Shown: piece after piece, positions 42,977-50,608 of the stretch
Numbering within the stretch: the first letter of the stretch is position 1
How the letters are laid out: every line of letters begins with the position of its first letter
The notes under the pieces: generated by a model
The model's input: the letters and a program-made list of their open reading frames with translations, nothing else
Databases searched by the model: none
Told to the model about the DNA's origin: nothing
Position numbers and translations under genes: made by a program
Assembly (NCBI RefSeq): GCF_049310905.1
Contig: NZ_JBMEMN010000018.1
Location: 1-60,549 of the forward strand
DNA: 60,549 nt
Origin: Gudongella sp049310905
GTDB taxonomy: Bacteria > Bacillota > Clostridia > Tissierellales > Tissierellaceae
Direction of reading: 5' to 3'

Positions 42977-43261
42977 TTGTATTATGTATATATCCTTGCA
43001 AATTGGAACAATAAGGTGTTGTACACTGGAGTAACCGGTAATTTACAACGTAGAATATTTGAGCACAAGAATAAGTTAGTAGACGGATTTACCAAGAAAT
43101 ATAATGTAGATAAGCTTGTTTATTATGATTCAACTGATGATATAAGAGAAGCAATTAAGAGAGAAAAGGAAATTAAAGGATGGAAAAGATTCAAAAAAGA
43201 TGAGTTGATTAGAGAGTTTAATCCTGATTGGAGAGATTTAACAGAAGACATTTACGGATAA
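42977..43261 (+). CDS. Small GIY-YIG nuclease (YhbQ/URI type)
   Basis: 94 residues. GIY half YYVYILAN, YIG half LYTGVTGNLQRRIFEHK with the conserved Arg and His, and the downstream REAIKREKEIKGWKR helix carrying the catalytic Glu position. It is a stand-alone GIY-YIG domain of the YhbQ-like group, predicted to cut DNA, with Mg. It starts with TTG behind AGAGGTGG. Its stop codon TAA abuts repeat copy C, and copy B lies 41 bp upstream in the same orientation. Codon use is more A-rich than its neighbours. This flanking suggests that nuclease and repeats form one mobile unit. Confidence 0.88.
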   Translation: MYYVYILANWNNKVLYTGVTGNLQRRIFEHKNKLVDGFTKKYNVDKLVYYDSTDDIREAIKREKEIKGWKRFKKDELIREFNPDWRDLTEDIYG

Positions 43262-43321
43262 GATCCTTCACATTCGTTCAGGATGAGAGAATGATTGTCA
43301 CTCTGAGCCTGCGAAGAGTCT
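43261..43321 (+). repeat. Hairpin repeat family 1, copy C
   Basis: 61 bp, nearly identical to copy B (AGATCCTTCAC...GCGAAGAGTCT). It begins within the stop codon of the GIY-YIG gene. Confidence 0.85.
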
Positions 43322-43347
43322 TAAAGCTATAAAGTATAGCAAAGATA

Positions 43348-43399
43348 AGATCCTCCACATTCGTTCAGGAAGACAATACTTACCGAAGTGGAGGGATCT
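43348..43399 (+). repeat. Hairpin repeat family 1, copy D (variant)
   Basis: Left end AGATCCTCCACATTCG and right end CGAAGTGGAGGGATCT are almost perfect inverted repeats of each other. The left end is that of copies A-C; the right end is that of the copy at 33845. Confidence 0.8.
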
Positions 43400-43432
43400 C
43401 TCTTTAACTTTAGCTGTTACTCTACAACAATA

Positions 43433-43461
43433 AAGACAAAAATAGTAATTTATTATATAAT
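43433..43461 (+). promoter_or_regulatory. Promoter of the dsdA operon
   Basis: AAGACA (43433-43438), 17-bp spacer, TATAAT (43456-43461), 46 bp before dsdA. Confidence 0.6.
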
Positions 43462-43506
43462 AGTCTCAGAAGGATATTCTGAGATTATTAAGATTGGAGG
43501 GATATT

Positions 43507-44754
43507 ATGGATATTATTAATGACCTCAAATCCATGCGGGAGGTTTACTGGACCAACCCCGGATACAGAAAATTTAATGAAATAGAGAACCAACTGCCAA
43601 TTACATCAGATGAAGTAATGGAGGCGGAAAAGAGACTTCATCGTTTCGCACCATATCTTGCGAAGGTATTTCCTGAATCAAAGGATGGAATTATAGAATC
43701 ACCTGTTTCACACATACCGGAAATGATGAGCTGGATTGAAAGGGACATCGGTCAGGCAATTCCAGGGGAATTGTACTTAAAAAGAGATGACCTTCTCTCG
43801 ATTGCAGGTTCAATAAAGGCAAGGGGTGGAATCTATGAGGTACTAAAGCATGCTGAAACACTTGCTGTTGAAAATGGTATGTTGTACTATGACCATGATT
43901 ACAGAAAACTGGCTGAAAAGGATTTTATAGACTTTTTCAGCAAGTACAGGATCCAGGTTGGAAGCACTGGAAATCTAGGTTTAAGCATCGGAATAATGAG
44001 TGCAAAGCTGGGATTTAAGGTAACGGTTCACATGTCCTCGGATGCAAAGAAGTGGAAAAAGGATATGCTTAGATCCAAAGGGGTGACTGTGATAGAATAC
44101 CCTGACGACTATTCAAAGGCAGTTGAGGAAGGTAGGAAAGACTCTGACAACGACCCAATGAGCCATTTTGTAGATGATGAAAACTCAAGGGATCTGTTTC
44201 TCGGCTATGCTGTTGGGGGAATGAGAATGAAATCCCAGCTTGAAGAAATGGGTGTAATTGTGGATGAAAAGCATCCTCTTGTGGTTTACCTGCCATGTGG
44301 AGTAGGAGGAGGACCTGGTGGAGTTGCCTATGGACTTAAGCTAAGCTACGGCGACCTTGTGGAGTGTTACTTTGCAGAGCCGACCCATTCACCATGCATG
44401 CTTCTTGGACTTGCAACAGGAAAGCACGACCAGATATCTGTGGAGGATATCGGTCTTGACAATAAAACAGAGGCAGATGGCCTGGCCGTTGGAAGACCAT
44501 CATCATTTGTGGGCAAGGTTATGGACATGCTACTGACAGGCTCGTTTACAATCGAGGATAACAAACTGTTCAGATACTTGAAGGCTCTCTATGAGACTGA
44601 AGACATTTTTATTGAACCATCAGCAGCAGCAGGTTTTAACGGACTGTTTTTAACAAGGGATAGATATATTGACAAGGAACCAGTTCAACTGGTGTGGTCA
44701 ACAGGAGGAAGCCTGGTCCCAATGGAGGAAAGAAGCAAGTTTTTAGGCGATTAA
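43507..44754 (+). CDS. dsdA: D-serine ammonia-lyase
   Basis: 415 residues. PLP enzyme turning D-serine into pyruvate and ammonia. The PLP lysine is in SIAGSIKARGGIYEV; the phosphate loop is VGSTGNLGLSIGI; the glycine-rich PCGVGGGPGGVAYGL is family-specific. Slightly shorter than E. coli DsdA (442) mainly at the ends. It has its own promoter and leads a two-gene operon with the amidohydrolase 23 bp downstream. Probably detoxifies or uses D-serine from peptidoglycan or racemisation; no DsdC-type regulator is nearby. Confidence 0.94.
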   Translation: MDIINDLKSMREVYWTNPGYRKFNEIENQLPITSDEVMEAEKRLHRFAPYLAKVFPESKDGIIESPVSHIPEMMSWIERDIGQAIPGELYLKRDDLLSIAGSIKARGGIYEVLKHAETLAVENGMLYYDHDYRKLAEKDFIDFFSKYRIQVGSTGNLGLSIGIMSAKLGFKVTVHMSSDAKKWKKDMLRSKGVTVIEYPDDYSKAVEEGRKDSDNDPMSHFVDDENSRDLFLGYAVGGMRMKSQLEEMGVIVDEKHPLVVYLPCGVGGGPGGVAYGLKLSYGDLVECYFAEPTHSPCMLLGLATGKHDQISVEDIGLDNKTEADGLAVGRPSSFVGKVMDMLLTGSFTIEDNKLFRYLKALYETEDIFIEPSAAAGFNGLFLTRDRYIDKEPVQLVWSTGGSLVPMEERSKFLGD

Positions 44755-44777
44755 TCTAACTGGAAAGGTGGATTTGA

Positions 44778-46007
44778 ATGAAGATAAACATGGAAAGAGT
44801 CAAGAGGGATATCAATAACCTGGCATCGTTTAGCAGTACCCCAGGAAGAGGAGTCACCAGGCTTGCGTTTTCAAAGGAGGATATTCAGGCCAAGGGGTAT
44901 CTAATGGCACAGATGGAGGCGGCGGGCCTCCATGTTTACCAGGATGGTTACGGCAGTCTCTTTGGAAGAAGAGAGGGAACAGACCCTGATTTGCCCACTG
45001 TTATGATAGGTTCCCACTATGATACGGGAATCGGCGGAGGCCCCTTTGACGGAGTGGCAGGCGTAATTGCAGGAATAGAGATTGCAAGGGTTTTAAAGGA
45101 AAATAATATCTCTCACAGATATCCAATCGAAATTGCAGCATTCAATGATGAAGAGGGAGCCAGATTCGGTAATGCCATGTCAAATACTAGAGCAATGGCT
45201 GGATTGCTTAAGGAAGATGAGCTGGATAGTACAAAGGACATCAATGGAAAGCCTCTAAGAGAAGCCATGCAGGAATGTGGAATAAAAGTTGACTTGGAAT
45301 CTGCAAAAAGGGAAAAGGGTTCCATAAAATCATTCTTTGAACTTCACATTGAGCAGGGACCAGTGCTTGAGGAATCAGGCAAGGATGTAGGAATTGTGGA
45401 CTCAGTAGTGGGTCTTGACAGGTATGAAGTAAGGTTCAAGGGACTTTCGGGTCATGCTGGGACAACTCCCATGCTTGGAAGAAAGGATGCTCTTGTATCA
45501 GCATCAAAATTTATTGTAGCAGTTAATGAAATTGCAAGAGAAGCAGGCAAAGATGCAGTTGCAACAGTAGGTGAGATGAGCATTTATCCAAACGCATCCA
45601 ATGTTATACCCCAGTTGGTCAAGCTTTCTGTGGATATTAGGGCTACGGAATCAGAAGTTATCAACAGGATGAGCGAAATGATCAACGAGGAACTGGAGAA
45701 AATCAAATATTCAGATCCGGTTGAAATTGACGTTCGAAGAGGAGTAGATATTCCGCCTGTTAAAATGAGTGATGAAAATGCCGAGCTTCTTAAGGAAAAG
45801 GCATCCGAGCTTGGTTTGGAGTACCATATTATGAATTCGGGAGCGGCTCATGATGCAATGGTCATGGCAGCTTTAGCTCCATCAAATATTGTCTTTGTTC
45901 CAAGTGTAGGCGGAGTAAGTCACAGACCTGAAGAATGGACAGAGTATGAGGACCTTGGCAATGGAATGGAGCTTATGCTACACTCGATTATCCAGATTTC
46001 CAAATAA
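44778..46007 (+). CDS. M20 Zn-dependent amidohydrolase (allantoate / N-carbamoyl-amino-acid hydrolase type)
   Basis: 409 residues. Metal ligands: GSHYDTGIGGGPFDG (His, Asp), NDEEGARFG (Glu pair), ELHIEQGPVLE (His), and HDAMVMA near the C-terminus (His). The dimerisation domain carries GHAGTTPM. This pattern fits hydantoinase/carbamoylase (HyuC/AmaB) and allantoate amidohydrolase (AllC), which split a carbamoyl or ureido group from an amino acid. Neighbouring genes give no purine-degradation context, so an N-carbamoyl-amino-acid substrate is slightly favoured. Terminator follows. Confidence 0.88.
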   Translation: MKINMERVKRDINNLASFSSTPGRGVTRLAFSKEDIQAKGYLMAQMEAAGLHVYQDGYGSLFGRREGTDPDLPTVMIGSHYDTGIGGGPFDGVAGVIAGIEIARVLKENNISHRYPIEIAAFNDEEGARFGNAMSNTRAMAGLLKEDELDSTKDINGKPLREAMQECGIKVDLESAKREKGSIKSFFELHIEQGPVLEESGKDVGIVDSVVGLDRYEVRFKGLSGHAGTTPMLGRKDALVSASKFIVAVNEIAREAGKDAVATVGEMSIYPNASNVIPQLVKLSVDIRATESEVINRMSEMINEELEKIKYSDPVEIDVRRGVDIPPVKMSDENAELLKEKASELGLEYHIMNSGAAHDAMVMAALAPSNIVFVPSVGGVSHRPEEWTEYEDLGNGMELMLHSIIQISK

Positions 46008-46019
46008 CCTTTAAAATGG

Positions 46020-46047
46020 CCTGCTGCCTGGTGGTGGGAGGTTTTTT
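46020..46047 (+). terminator. Probable rho-independent terminator
   Basis: CCTGCTGCC / GGTGGGAGG stem with one mismatch and G-U pairs, then TTTTTT. Confidence 0.55.
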
Positions 46048-46052
46048 GTTTC

Positions 46053-46081
46053 TTGACAACGAACACATGTTCTGGTATATT
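46053..46081 (+). promoter_or_regulatory. Strong sigma-A promoter of the ComK-like gene
   Basis: TTGACA (46053-46058), 17-bp spacer ending TGG, TATATT (46076-46081). Best consensus promoter in the window; leader of about 67 nt. Confidence 0.7.
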
Positions 46082-46154
46082 TTTCTTAGTTCATTAAAAC
46101 CAGGGTATCGAAATACAAGGCTCATGCCAAAGGGCTGTTCGGGAGGTATACTAT

Positions 46155-46739
46155 ATGAAGGAATTGATTGAACAGGATATTCTTGTTATGATTCCTTCCT
46201 ACGAAGGAGAATCGGGTAATTGTACCAAAGTTCATCTAAAAGAAGAGGTGATGGTTATAAATTGTACACTGAGAACTTTTTTAAGAAAGCTTTGCTCACA
46301 CCATCACTTTGACCTTAAGGCATCCAACAATCACTACGGAAGGCTAATATCAGCAAGGAGCAATCTTCCAATACCAATCAATCCTGATAGGATTTACATC
46401 CAATTGAAGGTAAGGGAGCCAATTGGGAAGGATGATGGAGCGATGGGATATTTCAAACTAAATGGAATCAGAAAAATATTCTCCAGAGAAGGAGTCACAT
46501 ATGTACGAATGGATAATAATGTCGAGCATCCTTGTCTCTGCAAATTGGATACGGCAAAAAAACAATTGAGACAGGGAAAACTTGTAAGGGAACTGATGAG
46601 CAAGAAAAGGACCGAGCTGGTTGGAGAGGCCATTGAATACTACGCAAGTCAGGACGGCCCAGCAATGAAATCTGACATTGCTAGACTCTATATGAAGATA
46701 GATGCAATTCTTATGAAAATCGAAAACGGATACGAGTAG
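46155..46739 (+). CDS. ComK-like protein (tentative)
   Basis: 194 residues. The central part follows the ComK pattern: a Cys-containing N-terminal strand region, GRLISARSNLPIPINPDRIYIQL-type segment (residues about 62-84, with the conserved PI-I and IY), a hydrophobic strand pair, and a C-terminal KKQLRQGKLVREL like the ComK Q-x-RA segment. ComK is the competence master regulator of Bacillus; ComK-like proteins in other Bacillota have unclear roles. The match is from memory of the family pattern and is moderate. It has a strong promoter and its stop lies in a terminator, so it is made alone. A sigma factor gene follows. Confidence 0.5.
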   Translation: MKELIEQDILVMIPSYEGESGNCTKVHLKEEVMVINCTLRTFLRKLCSHHHFDLKASNNHYGRLISARSNLPIPINPDRIYIQLKVREPIGKDDGAMGYFKLNGIRKIFSREGVTYVRMDNNVEHPCLCKLDTAKKQLRQGKLVRELMSKKRTELVGEAIEYYASQDGPAMKSDIARLYMKIDAILMKIENGYE

Positions 46740-46769
46740 CTGTGTAAAGAGCAGCTACTCTATTTTTTT
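46734..46769 (+). terminator. Rho-independent terminator over the ComK-like stop
   Basis: GAGTAGCTG (46734-46742) pairs with CAGCTACTC (46752-46760); seven T follow at 46763-46769. The stop codon is within the stem. Confidence 0.88.
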
Positions 46770-46839
46770 ATTCTTTTTCCATTCCTGGTATTCTTATGTC
46801 ACCCGGGAATACAAAAAGGCGTCTTGGAAGGAGAAAAAC

Positions 46840-47406
46840 TTGGAAAGGACAATACAGGAAATATATCTTGATGCATTATCAGGAAGAGAAGAATTTTTGG
46901 AGGAGCTCTTAATGAGACTTCAACCCTTGATAATATCCTCAATCAGAAAATACTATAACAGAAAGGATGAGATGGATGATCTTCTACAGGAGGGAAGGCT
47001 GATGATTTTACAGTCAATGGAAGAATACAGGGAAGACTACAGCGTACCTTTTCTTGGATACATAAAATCAAGACTGAAATATCTTTATCTTGGCAAGAAC
47101 AGAATAAGGAAGGAACTCTCTTTGAATGTGCCTGTTGGTGAAGAAGGTGAAGAGTATATTGAACTTCTAAAGGATGACTTTCTAACAGAGGAGGATTATG
47201 TAAAAAGAGAGGAACAATCAACAGTGCTGAATATGGTGTGGAATCTTCCAGGCAGGGAAAGGCAGGTTGTGGAAGGCTACTATATGGAAAACCTGTCGAT
47301 TGGAGATATTGCAAAACGCAATGGAATTACTTACAGAACGGTTATAAATACAAAGCGGAGGGCTTTGGAGCGAATTAGAAGAGAAATGGAGGCAAGTGAT
47401 GTATAA
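46840..47406 (+). CDS. Sigma-70 family RNA polymerase sigma factor (ECF-like size)
   Basis: 188 residues: region 2 (about 25-90; YYNRKDEMDDLLQEGRLMIL, YREDYSVPFLGYIKSRLKY) and region 4 (about 130-185; LPGRERQVVEGYYMENLSIGDIAKRNGITYRTVINTKRRALERIR split over the helix-turn-helix). It lacks region 1.1 and most of region 3. It resembles SigH/TcdR-like alternative factors rather than classical ECF factors. TTG start behind GAAGGAGA. The amidase gene overlaps its end by 8 bp. No anti-sigma gene is adjacent. Target promoters are unknown; the paired sequences CCAGGGTAT at 46101 and CCCGGGAAT at 46802 upstream of both this gene and the previous one may be relevant. Confidence 0.85.
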   Translation: MERTIQEIYLDALSGREEFLEELLMRLQPLIISSIRKYYNRKDEMDDLLQEGRLMILQSMEEYREDYSVPFLGYIKSRLKYLYLGKNRIRKELSLNVPVGEEGEEYIELLKDDFLTEEDYVKREEQSTVLNMVWNLPGRERQVVEGYYMENLSIGDIAKRNGITYRTVINTKRRALERIRREMEASDV

Positions 47407-47869
47407 AATAAAACACATAGGTTGCAACTACGCTGACAGGATGGGCAAAAGTGTGGAATATATTGTAGTTCACGATACTGGAAATCCGCGAAGAGGAGCA
47501 GATGCTGACGCACATTTCAATTACTTCAACAAGCCAGGAAGAAATGCATCGGCCCATTATTTTGTAGACAGCGTGGAGATTCTTCAAATTGTCCCGGATT
47601 CCCTTGCAGCCTGGCACTGTGGAGATGGCAGGGGAAGACATGGAATCACAAACAGCAATTCCATTGGAGTTGAGCTATGCATAAACGTGGATGGAGATTG
47701 GGAGGAGACAAAGAAAAAGGGGACCCTGCTGATCAGACTTCTTATGGAAAGGCATGGGATACCGAAGGAGAGAGTAACGAGACACTTTGATGTAAGCAGG
47801 AAGATTTGTCCAAGGAAGATGAGCGAAGCCGGATGGAGGGAGTGGACGTTTTTTTACGATAAAATCTGA
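47399..47869 (+). CDS. N-acetylmuramoyl-L-alanine amidase (Amidase_2)
   Basis: 156 residues, a single amidase_2/PGRP-type domain: zinc ligands in IVVHDTGNP (first His), HFNYFNKPGRNASAHYFVD, and RHFDVSRKICP (second His and Cys). GVELC is the usual core strand. It has no signal peptide or wall-binding domain, so it looks like a phage-type endolysin that needs a holin, or a cytoplasmic enzyme released on lysis. ATG at 47399 overlaps the sigma factor gene by 8 bp, so both are made together. Confidence 0.9.
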   Translation: MYKIKHIGCNYADRMGKSVEYIVVHDTGNPRRGADADAHFNYFNKPGRNASAHYFVDSVEILQIVPDSLAAWHCGDGRGRHGITNSNSIGVELCINVDGDWEETKKKGTLLIRLLMERHGIPKERVTRHFDVSRKICPRKMSEAGWREWTFFYDKI

Positions 47870-47926
47870 GATAAGAACATGTCTTGGGGTATTAAACAAA
47901 AGAGAAGCAGGAACGGGAGGGAACTT

Positions 47927-48397
47927 ATGGATATCAAGGAAACAATTAAAGACATAGCAGATAATCATCACGGATTTATCAAGCAGGAAGTACCGGTAAT
48001 CAAGAGTCTTGCATATAAGATTCTGAAGGTGCATTACGAAGATTGCAAGGATGAGCTGATTGCTGTTCACAGACAATACGGGAGGGTACAGAATGAACTT
48101 GAACTGGCTCTTGTCAAGAAGCAGATGGTTCTTCTACCAATGGCCTGGGATTATGAAAAGAATCAATCAGAGGAGCTTTTAGGTCAAATTAAACTCCTTA
48201 TTGAAGAGGTTGAAAAAGACAATGAAATACTCCTTTCAGAGTTTAGGAAGCTTAAGAAAGCCACAAACAACTACACAATGCCTGAAAGTGGCTGTCCGAC
48301 TTATGACAGCACATATAAAAAAATGGAGAAGCTCCATTCAGAAGTTGAAAAATATATTGGTATTGAAAGAGAAATGTATAAGAATATTTTAAGCTAA
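47927..48397 (+). CDS. RIC/ScdA/YtfE-like hemerythrin-type protein lacking most iron ligands
   Basis: 156 residues, all helical. The outline follows di-iron RIC proteins: an N-terminal HH-F-xxE-PxI segment (DNHHGFIKQEVPVI), a second His (KVHYEDCKDEL), a PM segment where HMxKEExxLFP is expected (ALVKKQMVLLPM), a position where EHD is usual (EKDNE), a Y-MPESGCPTYDSTYKK linker like Y-xPxxACxTY, and a final EKYIGIERE in place of HIHLEN. Four of the usual metal ligands are replaced. It may be a non-iron sensor or an evolving scaffold. The ATG at 47927 after GGGAGGG is chosen over an earlier ATG at 47879 without a site. Confidence 0.6.
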   Translation: MDIKETIKDIADNHHGFIKQEVPVIKSLAYKILKVHYEDCKDELIAVHRQYGRVQNELELALVKKQMVLLPMAWDYEKNQSEELLGQIKLLIEEVEKDNEILLSEFRKLKKATNNYTMPESGCPTYDSTYKKMEKLHSEVEKYIGIEREMYKNILS

Positions 48398-48401
48398 GTT
48401 G

Positions 48402-48427
48402 GTCCCGGGATTTTTCCCGGGGCTTTT
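48402..48427 (+). terminator. Rho-independent terminator
   Basis: CCCGGGA-ttt-TTCCCGGG stem followed by CTTTT. Confidence 0.75.
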
Positions 48428-48445
48428 CCTAATATGGAGAGAATA

Positions 48446-48454
48446 TGTTATAAT
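48446..48454 (+). promoter_or_regulatory. Extended -10 promoter of the EamA gene
   Basis: TGTTATAAT, 31 bp before the ATG at 48485. Its position argues against translation from the in-frame ATG at 48434. Confidence 0.5.
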
Positions 48455-48484
48455 TTAAGCATCAAACTGGAGAGAAGGGTTGTA

Positions 48485-49375
48485 ATGGGCGTATTTCTGA
48501 TGCTTTTGTCATCTTTGTTTTTTACCTTGAGTACTTTTTTTGGAAAGCTGGTATCCAACTACACTGAAATGGATGCTGTGGTTACCTCCTTTGTCAGATA
48601 TTTTCTTGGAGCAACAGGCTTGGGAGCATTTATGTTCTTTAAGGGAATTTCATTTAAACCTGTAATGAAAAAACCGGTATTTATTCGTTCTGCACTAAAT
48701 GCATCTGCCTTGATTCTTTTGACTGCATCACTTAACTACACAACAATCACAAATGCAAATATGATTCATCTTACATATCCGGTTTTTGTATTTCTACTGG
48801 CTAGATTTGTAACGGGAGAGAAGCTGAAACCATCTGCATTTATTTATCTATTTTTGATTTTGGTGGGTTCTTATATCGTATCGGATCCTCATCTAAAAAG
48901 CATCAACATTGGAGATCTGATTGCTTTTACTTCTGCTTTTTTTGCGGGAACATCAATTCTATACCTAACTGAGGCAAGAAAAACAGAATCCAGCATAATC
49001 ATATTGTTTTACCTAATGTTTATTGGAACATTTTTGAATTTCCCGTTTGTTGTCGAAGATATTGGACTATTGTCCCTTGATTCAGCGGGGATAGTACTTC
49101 TTGCCGCGGGAACTGGATTTCTTGGGCAGGTCTTTACAACTGAAGGCTTTAAATACGTTGGTTCTGCAACCGGGTCAATGCTGTCATCCAGCAGAATGGT
49201 AATGGCTGCAATGATGGGTTACTTCTTCCTGTCGGAGCCACTTAATCTAAGAATTATATCTGGTATTGTACTTATATCCATTGCTCTTTTAGGAGTAAGC
49301 GGATATTTCAATGTCTTGGCAGGTAAATTTCACAAAAACAGAGATATTAACAAAAGTCAGGAGGCGGAAAAATGA
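48485..49375 (+). CDS. EamA/DMT-family metabolite transporter
   Basis: 296 residues with ten predicted helices in two EamA halves (about 5-135 and 150-285). Typical features are ATGLGAFMFFKG, SLNYTTITNANMIHLTYPVF at the end of helix 3-4, and SLDSAGIVLLAAGTGFLGQVF in the second half. It probably exports amino acids, organic acids or nucleosides. Its stop overlaps the glycerate kinase start (ATGA), so the two are coupled. Starts at the ATG behind AGAAGGG. Confidence 0.88.
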   Translation: MGVFLMLLSSLFFTLSTFFGKLVSNYTEMDAVVTSFVRYFLGATGLGAFMFFKGISFKPVMKKPVFIRSALNASALILLTASLNYTTITNANMIHLTYPVFVFLLARFVTGEKLKPSAFIYLFLILVGSYIVSDPHLKSINIGDLIAFTSAFFAGTSILYLTEARKTESSIIILFYLMFIGTFLNFPFVVEDIGLLSLDSAGIVLLAAGTGFLGQVFTTEGFKYVGSATGSMLSSSRMVMAAMMGYFFLSEPLNLRIISGIVLISIALLGVSGYFNVLAGKFHKNRDINKSQEAEK

Positions 49376-50517
49376 AGATACTAATAGCATCCGATTCTTT
49401 TAAGGGGTCAGCAGGTACATTGACGGTTGCAGAAAACATCGAAAAAGGTTTTGTTAAAATATATCCTGATACTGAGTTTATTAAGCTACCCATGGCTGAT
49501 GGCGGTGAGGGAACCGTCGAGACTCTTGTTGAGGGTACTGGTGGCAGCTATGTCTACGAGAAAGTTACAGGGCCTTTGGGGGATTTCGTGGAAGCCAGAT
49601 ATGGAATAATTCAGAAGGAGATTGCTGTTCTGGAAATGGCCGAAGCTTCTGGACTTGTTTTGGTCAAGGAAGGTGAAAGAAATCCTTTAACAGCAACTAC
49701 ATTTGGAACCGGTGAACTGATTCTATCAGCCTTGACAAAAGGATATAAGAAGATCTACATAGGAATTGGAGGCTCAGCAACAAATGACGGTGGAGTTGGA
49801 ATGGCAAAAGCCCTTGGATATAGATTTCTTGATGAGCAAGGAAATGAGATTCCTGATGGAGGGGGAGCTCTTGGTATGCTGGAGCGGATAGATGCATCAG
49901 GTCAAAGTCCACTTCTTCGGGATGCTGAAATCATTGTTATGTGTGATGTTGACAATCCCCTTTATGGTAGGGATGGCGCTTCGCATGTATATGGTCCCCA
50001 AAAGGGAGCTGACATGGAGATGGTCGAGCTTCTGGATAAAAACCTTATGCATTATTCAGAAGTGATCAAGAGAAATATGAAAATGGATATTTCAAACATA
50101 CCAGGTTCCGGAGCAGCAGGAGGACTTGGTGCGGGACTTATGGCCTTCTGTGGTGCAGAGCTTAAGCCTGGGATCGAGATGGTTTTGGATATGCTTCATT
50201 TTGACGACCGCTTGGAGGATGTTGATCTTGTTGTAACAGGCGAGGGGAGAATTGATGGTCAGTCCCTCAAGGGAAAGGTTCCCGTGGGAGTTTCAAAACG
50301 TGCAAAGAAACAGAAGAAGCCTGTTGTTGCAATTGCAGGAGGAGTCGGTGAAGGAGTTGAGGATCTTTACTCCCTTGGAATAGATTTGATACTTCCAATT
50401 GTAGATAGACCTCTTGGATTAAAGGAGGCAATGCAAAATTCCGAGATGCTTCTGAAGGATACAGGTGAAAGACTGGCAAGGATCATAAAATTGGGTGAAC
50501 ATCTGAGAACATATTGA
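49372..50517 (+). CDS. glxK: Glycerate kinase (GlxK/GarK family)
   Basis: 381 residues, full length. N-terminal MKILIASDSFKGSAGTL and MADGGEGTVETLV, central GIGGSATNDGGVGMAKALGY, VTGEGRIDGQSLKGKVPVG near 290, all signature segments of glycerate 2-kinase. It makes 2-phosphoglycerate from D-glycerate and ATP, feeding lower glycolysis. Together with a possible hydroxypyruvate reductase (41616) it would give a serine/hydroxypyruvate to glycerate route. It overlaps the EamA gene by 4 bp. Confidence 0.94.
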   Translation: MKILIASDSFKGSAGTLTVAENIEKGFVKIYPDTEFIKLPMADGGEGTVETLVEGTGGSYVYEKVTGPLGDFVEARYGIIQKEIAVLEMAEASGLVLVKEGERNPLTATTFGTGELILSALTKGYKKIYIGIGGSATNDGGVGMAKALGYRFLDEQGNEIPDGGGALGMLERIDASGQSPLLRDAEIIVMCDVDNPLYGRDGASHVYGPQKGADMEMVELLDKNLMHYSEVIKRNMKMDISNIPGSGAAGGLGAGLMAFCGAELKPGIEMVLDMLHFDDRLEDVDLVVTGEGRIDGQSLKGKVPVGVSKRAKKQKKPVVAIAGGVGEGVEDLYSLGIDLILPIVDRPLGLKEAMQNSEMLLKDTGERLARIIKLGEHLRTY

Positions 50518-50526
50518 AAGTTTTCT

Positions 50527-50555
50527 TTGTAAAAATCCAAAACATTGTTTATAAT
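50527..50555 (+). promoter_or_regulatory. Promoter of the sigma-54 activator gene
   Basis: TTGTAA (50527-50532), 17-bp spacer, TATAAT (50550-50555), 53 bp before the ATG. Confidence 0.65.
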
Positions 50556-50608
50556 TTAAATAGATAGATAATTTATTAACAAAATCTATTTATATAAGGA
50601 GTGGATTT

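Noticed and set aside
46840..47869. Prophage remnant (sigma factor plus endolysin-like amidase)
   Set aside because: No integrase, structural, packaging or holin genes and no attachment repeats nearby.
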